Assembly (NCBI RefSeq): GCF_000299915.1
Contig: NZ_AMRI01000001.1
Coordinates: 1 to 64,000 of the forward strand
Direction of reading: 5' to 3'
DNA: 64,000 bases
From: Gallaecimonas xiamenensis 3-C-1
Lineage (GTDB): Bacteria; Pseudomonadota; Gammaproteobacteria; Enterobacterales; Gallaecimonadaceae
The notes under the pieces were generated by a model that ran no database searches, was not told the DNA's origin, and was given only the letters and a program-made list of their open reading frames with translations. Below, piece by piece: positions 62,981-64,000 of the stretch. The position numbers and the translations under genes were made by a program. Position 1 is the stretch's first letter; each line of letters opens with the position of its first letter.

Positions 62981-63289
62981 AACAGCTCCTTGGTATGAAG
63001 GGGCTATTGTCGCGCAAAAGTGGGGGTTTGGCAGGGGTTTTGTCCGTAGCGCCGGACCTTTCGCCGAAAAAAAGCCATCCATGGCAGACGGAAGTCCCAA
63101 CACCAGGGAGAAACGTGGTGTGGGCTAAATCTAGCGGGCCGGTTGCCGGGCCAACAGGGCAGGGCGGCGCAACAGAGAAGGCTAAATGCTTGCTTACAAA
63201 GCTATTTTTGGATGACACCCGTCGCAGGTTGTGAAGCCGGGAGCTTTGGGCTGATAATAGCCCCCATCGCCACGACCGACACTGACCCC

Positions 63290-63739
63290 ATGAAACGCCA
63301 AACCAGCCAACTGCTCCGTGAAGCCGAAGATCGCTGCCGCCAGTCGGGCCGCCAGTGGACAGCGCAACGTGCCGACGTGCTGGCGGTGATGGCCGATCAA
63401 ACCGGCCCTGTGACCGCTTACGAGTTGCTGGACGCCATCAAGTCGGTGCACCCCAATCCCAAGCCTGCCACCGTCTACCGGGCCCTGGAGTTCTTTATGG
63501 AACTGGGGCTGGTGCACAAGCTCGATTCTGCCAACCGCTTTGTGCTATGCAGCCATCAGCACCAACACCACACCGCCCAGTTCCTGATCTGCGACGGCTG
63601 TGGCCATGTGGACGAAATTCCGGTGCCGGCCAAGCTGCTGGACGTATTGGAAGAGCAATCGGCGCGCCTGGATTTCGAAATGGCCGACAAGGGCCTGGAG
63701 ATCCACGGCCACTGTAGCAACTGCCGCCACCAGCACTGA
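63290..63739 (+). CDS. zur: Zinc uptake regulator Zur (Fur family)
   Basis: This 149-residue Fur-family repressor has a winged-helix N-terminus (TAYELLDAIKSVHPNPKPATVYRALEF region) and zinc-binding CDGC (101-104) plus CSNC (142-145). The His-rich SHQHQHH is the sensor site. Zur represses zinc uptake genes when zinc is present. The ATG at 63,290 gives the usual Zur length. It is divergent from the DUF440-CobW pair, so a shared Zur box is expected in 62,981-63,289. Confidence 0.9.
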   Translation: MKRQTSQLLREAEDRCRQSGRQWTAQRADVLAVMADQTGPVTAYELLDAIKSVHPNPKPATVYRALEFFMELGLVHKLDSANRFVLCSHQHQHHTAQFLICDGCGHVDEIPVPAKLLDVLEEQSARLDFEMADKGLEIHGHCSNCRHQH

Positions 63740-63849
63740 CTGGCGGCCTTTTGACCGCTTTGTTCAATCCCTCGGCAAACGGTTGCTAAGCCCTTTCAGT
63801 TTGTAGGTCGCCTGTCGTTAAATAATGGCGTCTTATCCGAGTAGTAATC

Positions 63850-64000
63850 ATGCGACAGAACCTGCCGGTGACAGGGAAGGAAAGGACTTTCAGCCCTAAC
63901 ACCAAACTGATCTCCACCACCGATCTGAGCAGCCATATCAGTCATTGCAACGACGCCTTCGTTGCCGTCAGCGGCTATAGCCGGGACGAATTGATTGGCC
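63850..64000 (+). CDS. PAS-domain protein, N-terminal part (Aer-like chemoreceptor)
   Basis: The gene is cut by the window end. The first 50 residues (FSPNTKLISTTDLSSHISHC and NDAFVAVSGYSRDELIG) form the start of a PAS domain as in Aer-type methyl-accepting redox or energy sensors. The remainder is outside. Confidence 0.75.
   Translation, partial: MRQNLPVTGKERTFSPNTKLISTTDLSSHISHCNDAFVAVSGYSRDELIG

Overview
The window looks like chromosomal DNA of a marine or environmental gammaproteobacterium. The right two-thirds are GC-rich, and they carry zur, a DUF440 dsDNA-mimic gene, rraA, a DUF3581 gene, a periplasmic ligE, a cold-shock gene and a secreted catalase with an ankyrin partner. This mix fits a Gallaecimonas-, Shewanella- or Aeromonas-like lineage; the genus is an inference. 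No rRNA, tRNA, CRISPR array or insertion sequence was recognised.

Region 1 (about 1-18,700) is AT-rich and has the layout of a sedentary chromosomal integron. Short single-gene cassettes, all read on the + strand, are separated by imperfect inverted repeats that begin with RYYYAAC-like boxes and end with GTTRRRY-like boxes (attC sites). The clearest attC sites lie in the first 3.2 kb and near 13.5 kb; many others are decayed. Cargo includes a trypsin-like protease, DUF4274, DUF4303, DUF4375, DUF5713, DUF6882 and DUF4261 proteins, an isochorismatase-like hydrolase, an RraB-like protein, a class B3-like metallo-hydrolase, lipoproteins and several unknowns. At least two cassettes are broken. No integrase gene or attI is visible, so the window probably starts inside the array.

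Region 2 (about 18,700-26,600) is a transition zone of small accessory genes on the + strand: a LysE exporter, a maltose-type acetyltransferase, a possible rhomboid fragment, an alpha/beta hydrolase, a GST, DUF1993, DUF3291 and DUF5071 proteins, a possible Imm42 protein, a quinone-reductase-like flavoprotein and a GNAT. No attC was seen here, but the immunity-like cargo resembles that of region 1.

Region 3 (26,660-34,158, - strand) is one tightly overlapping operon: SWIM zinc finger, DUF5691, MoxR AAA+ ATPase, DUF5682 and VWA protein. It resembles the poorly understood E. coli yehLMPQ locus and is the best candidate here for an incompletely described multi-protein system.

Region 4 (34,200-64,000) is mostly ordinary chromosome. 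It holds a prohibitin-like SPFH protein, a sirtuin without zinc cysteines next to a NADAR protein, an Xre/RES toxin-antitoxin pair and a secreted catalase with an ankyrin protein. It also holds rraA, a radical SAM protein, ligE, a cold-shock gene, a chitin-type LPMO and a LysR regulator divergent from an RND efflux pair. A zinc-linked cluster (CobW GTPase, DUF440, zur) and the start of a PAS-domain sensor close the window.
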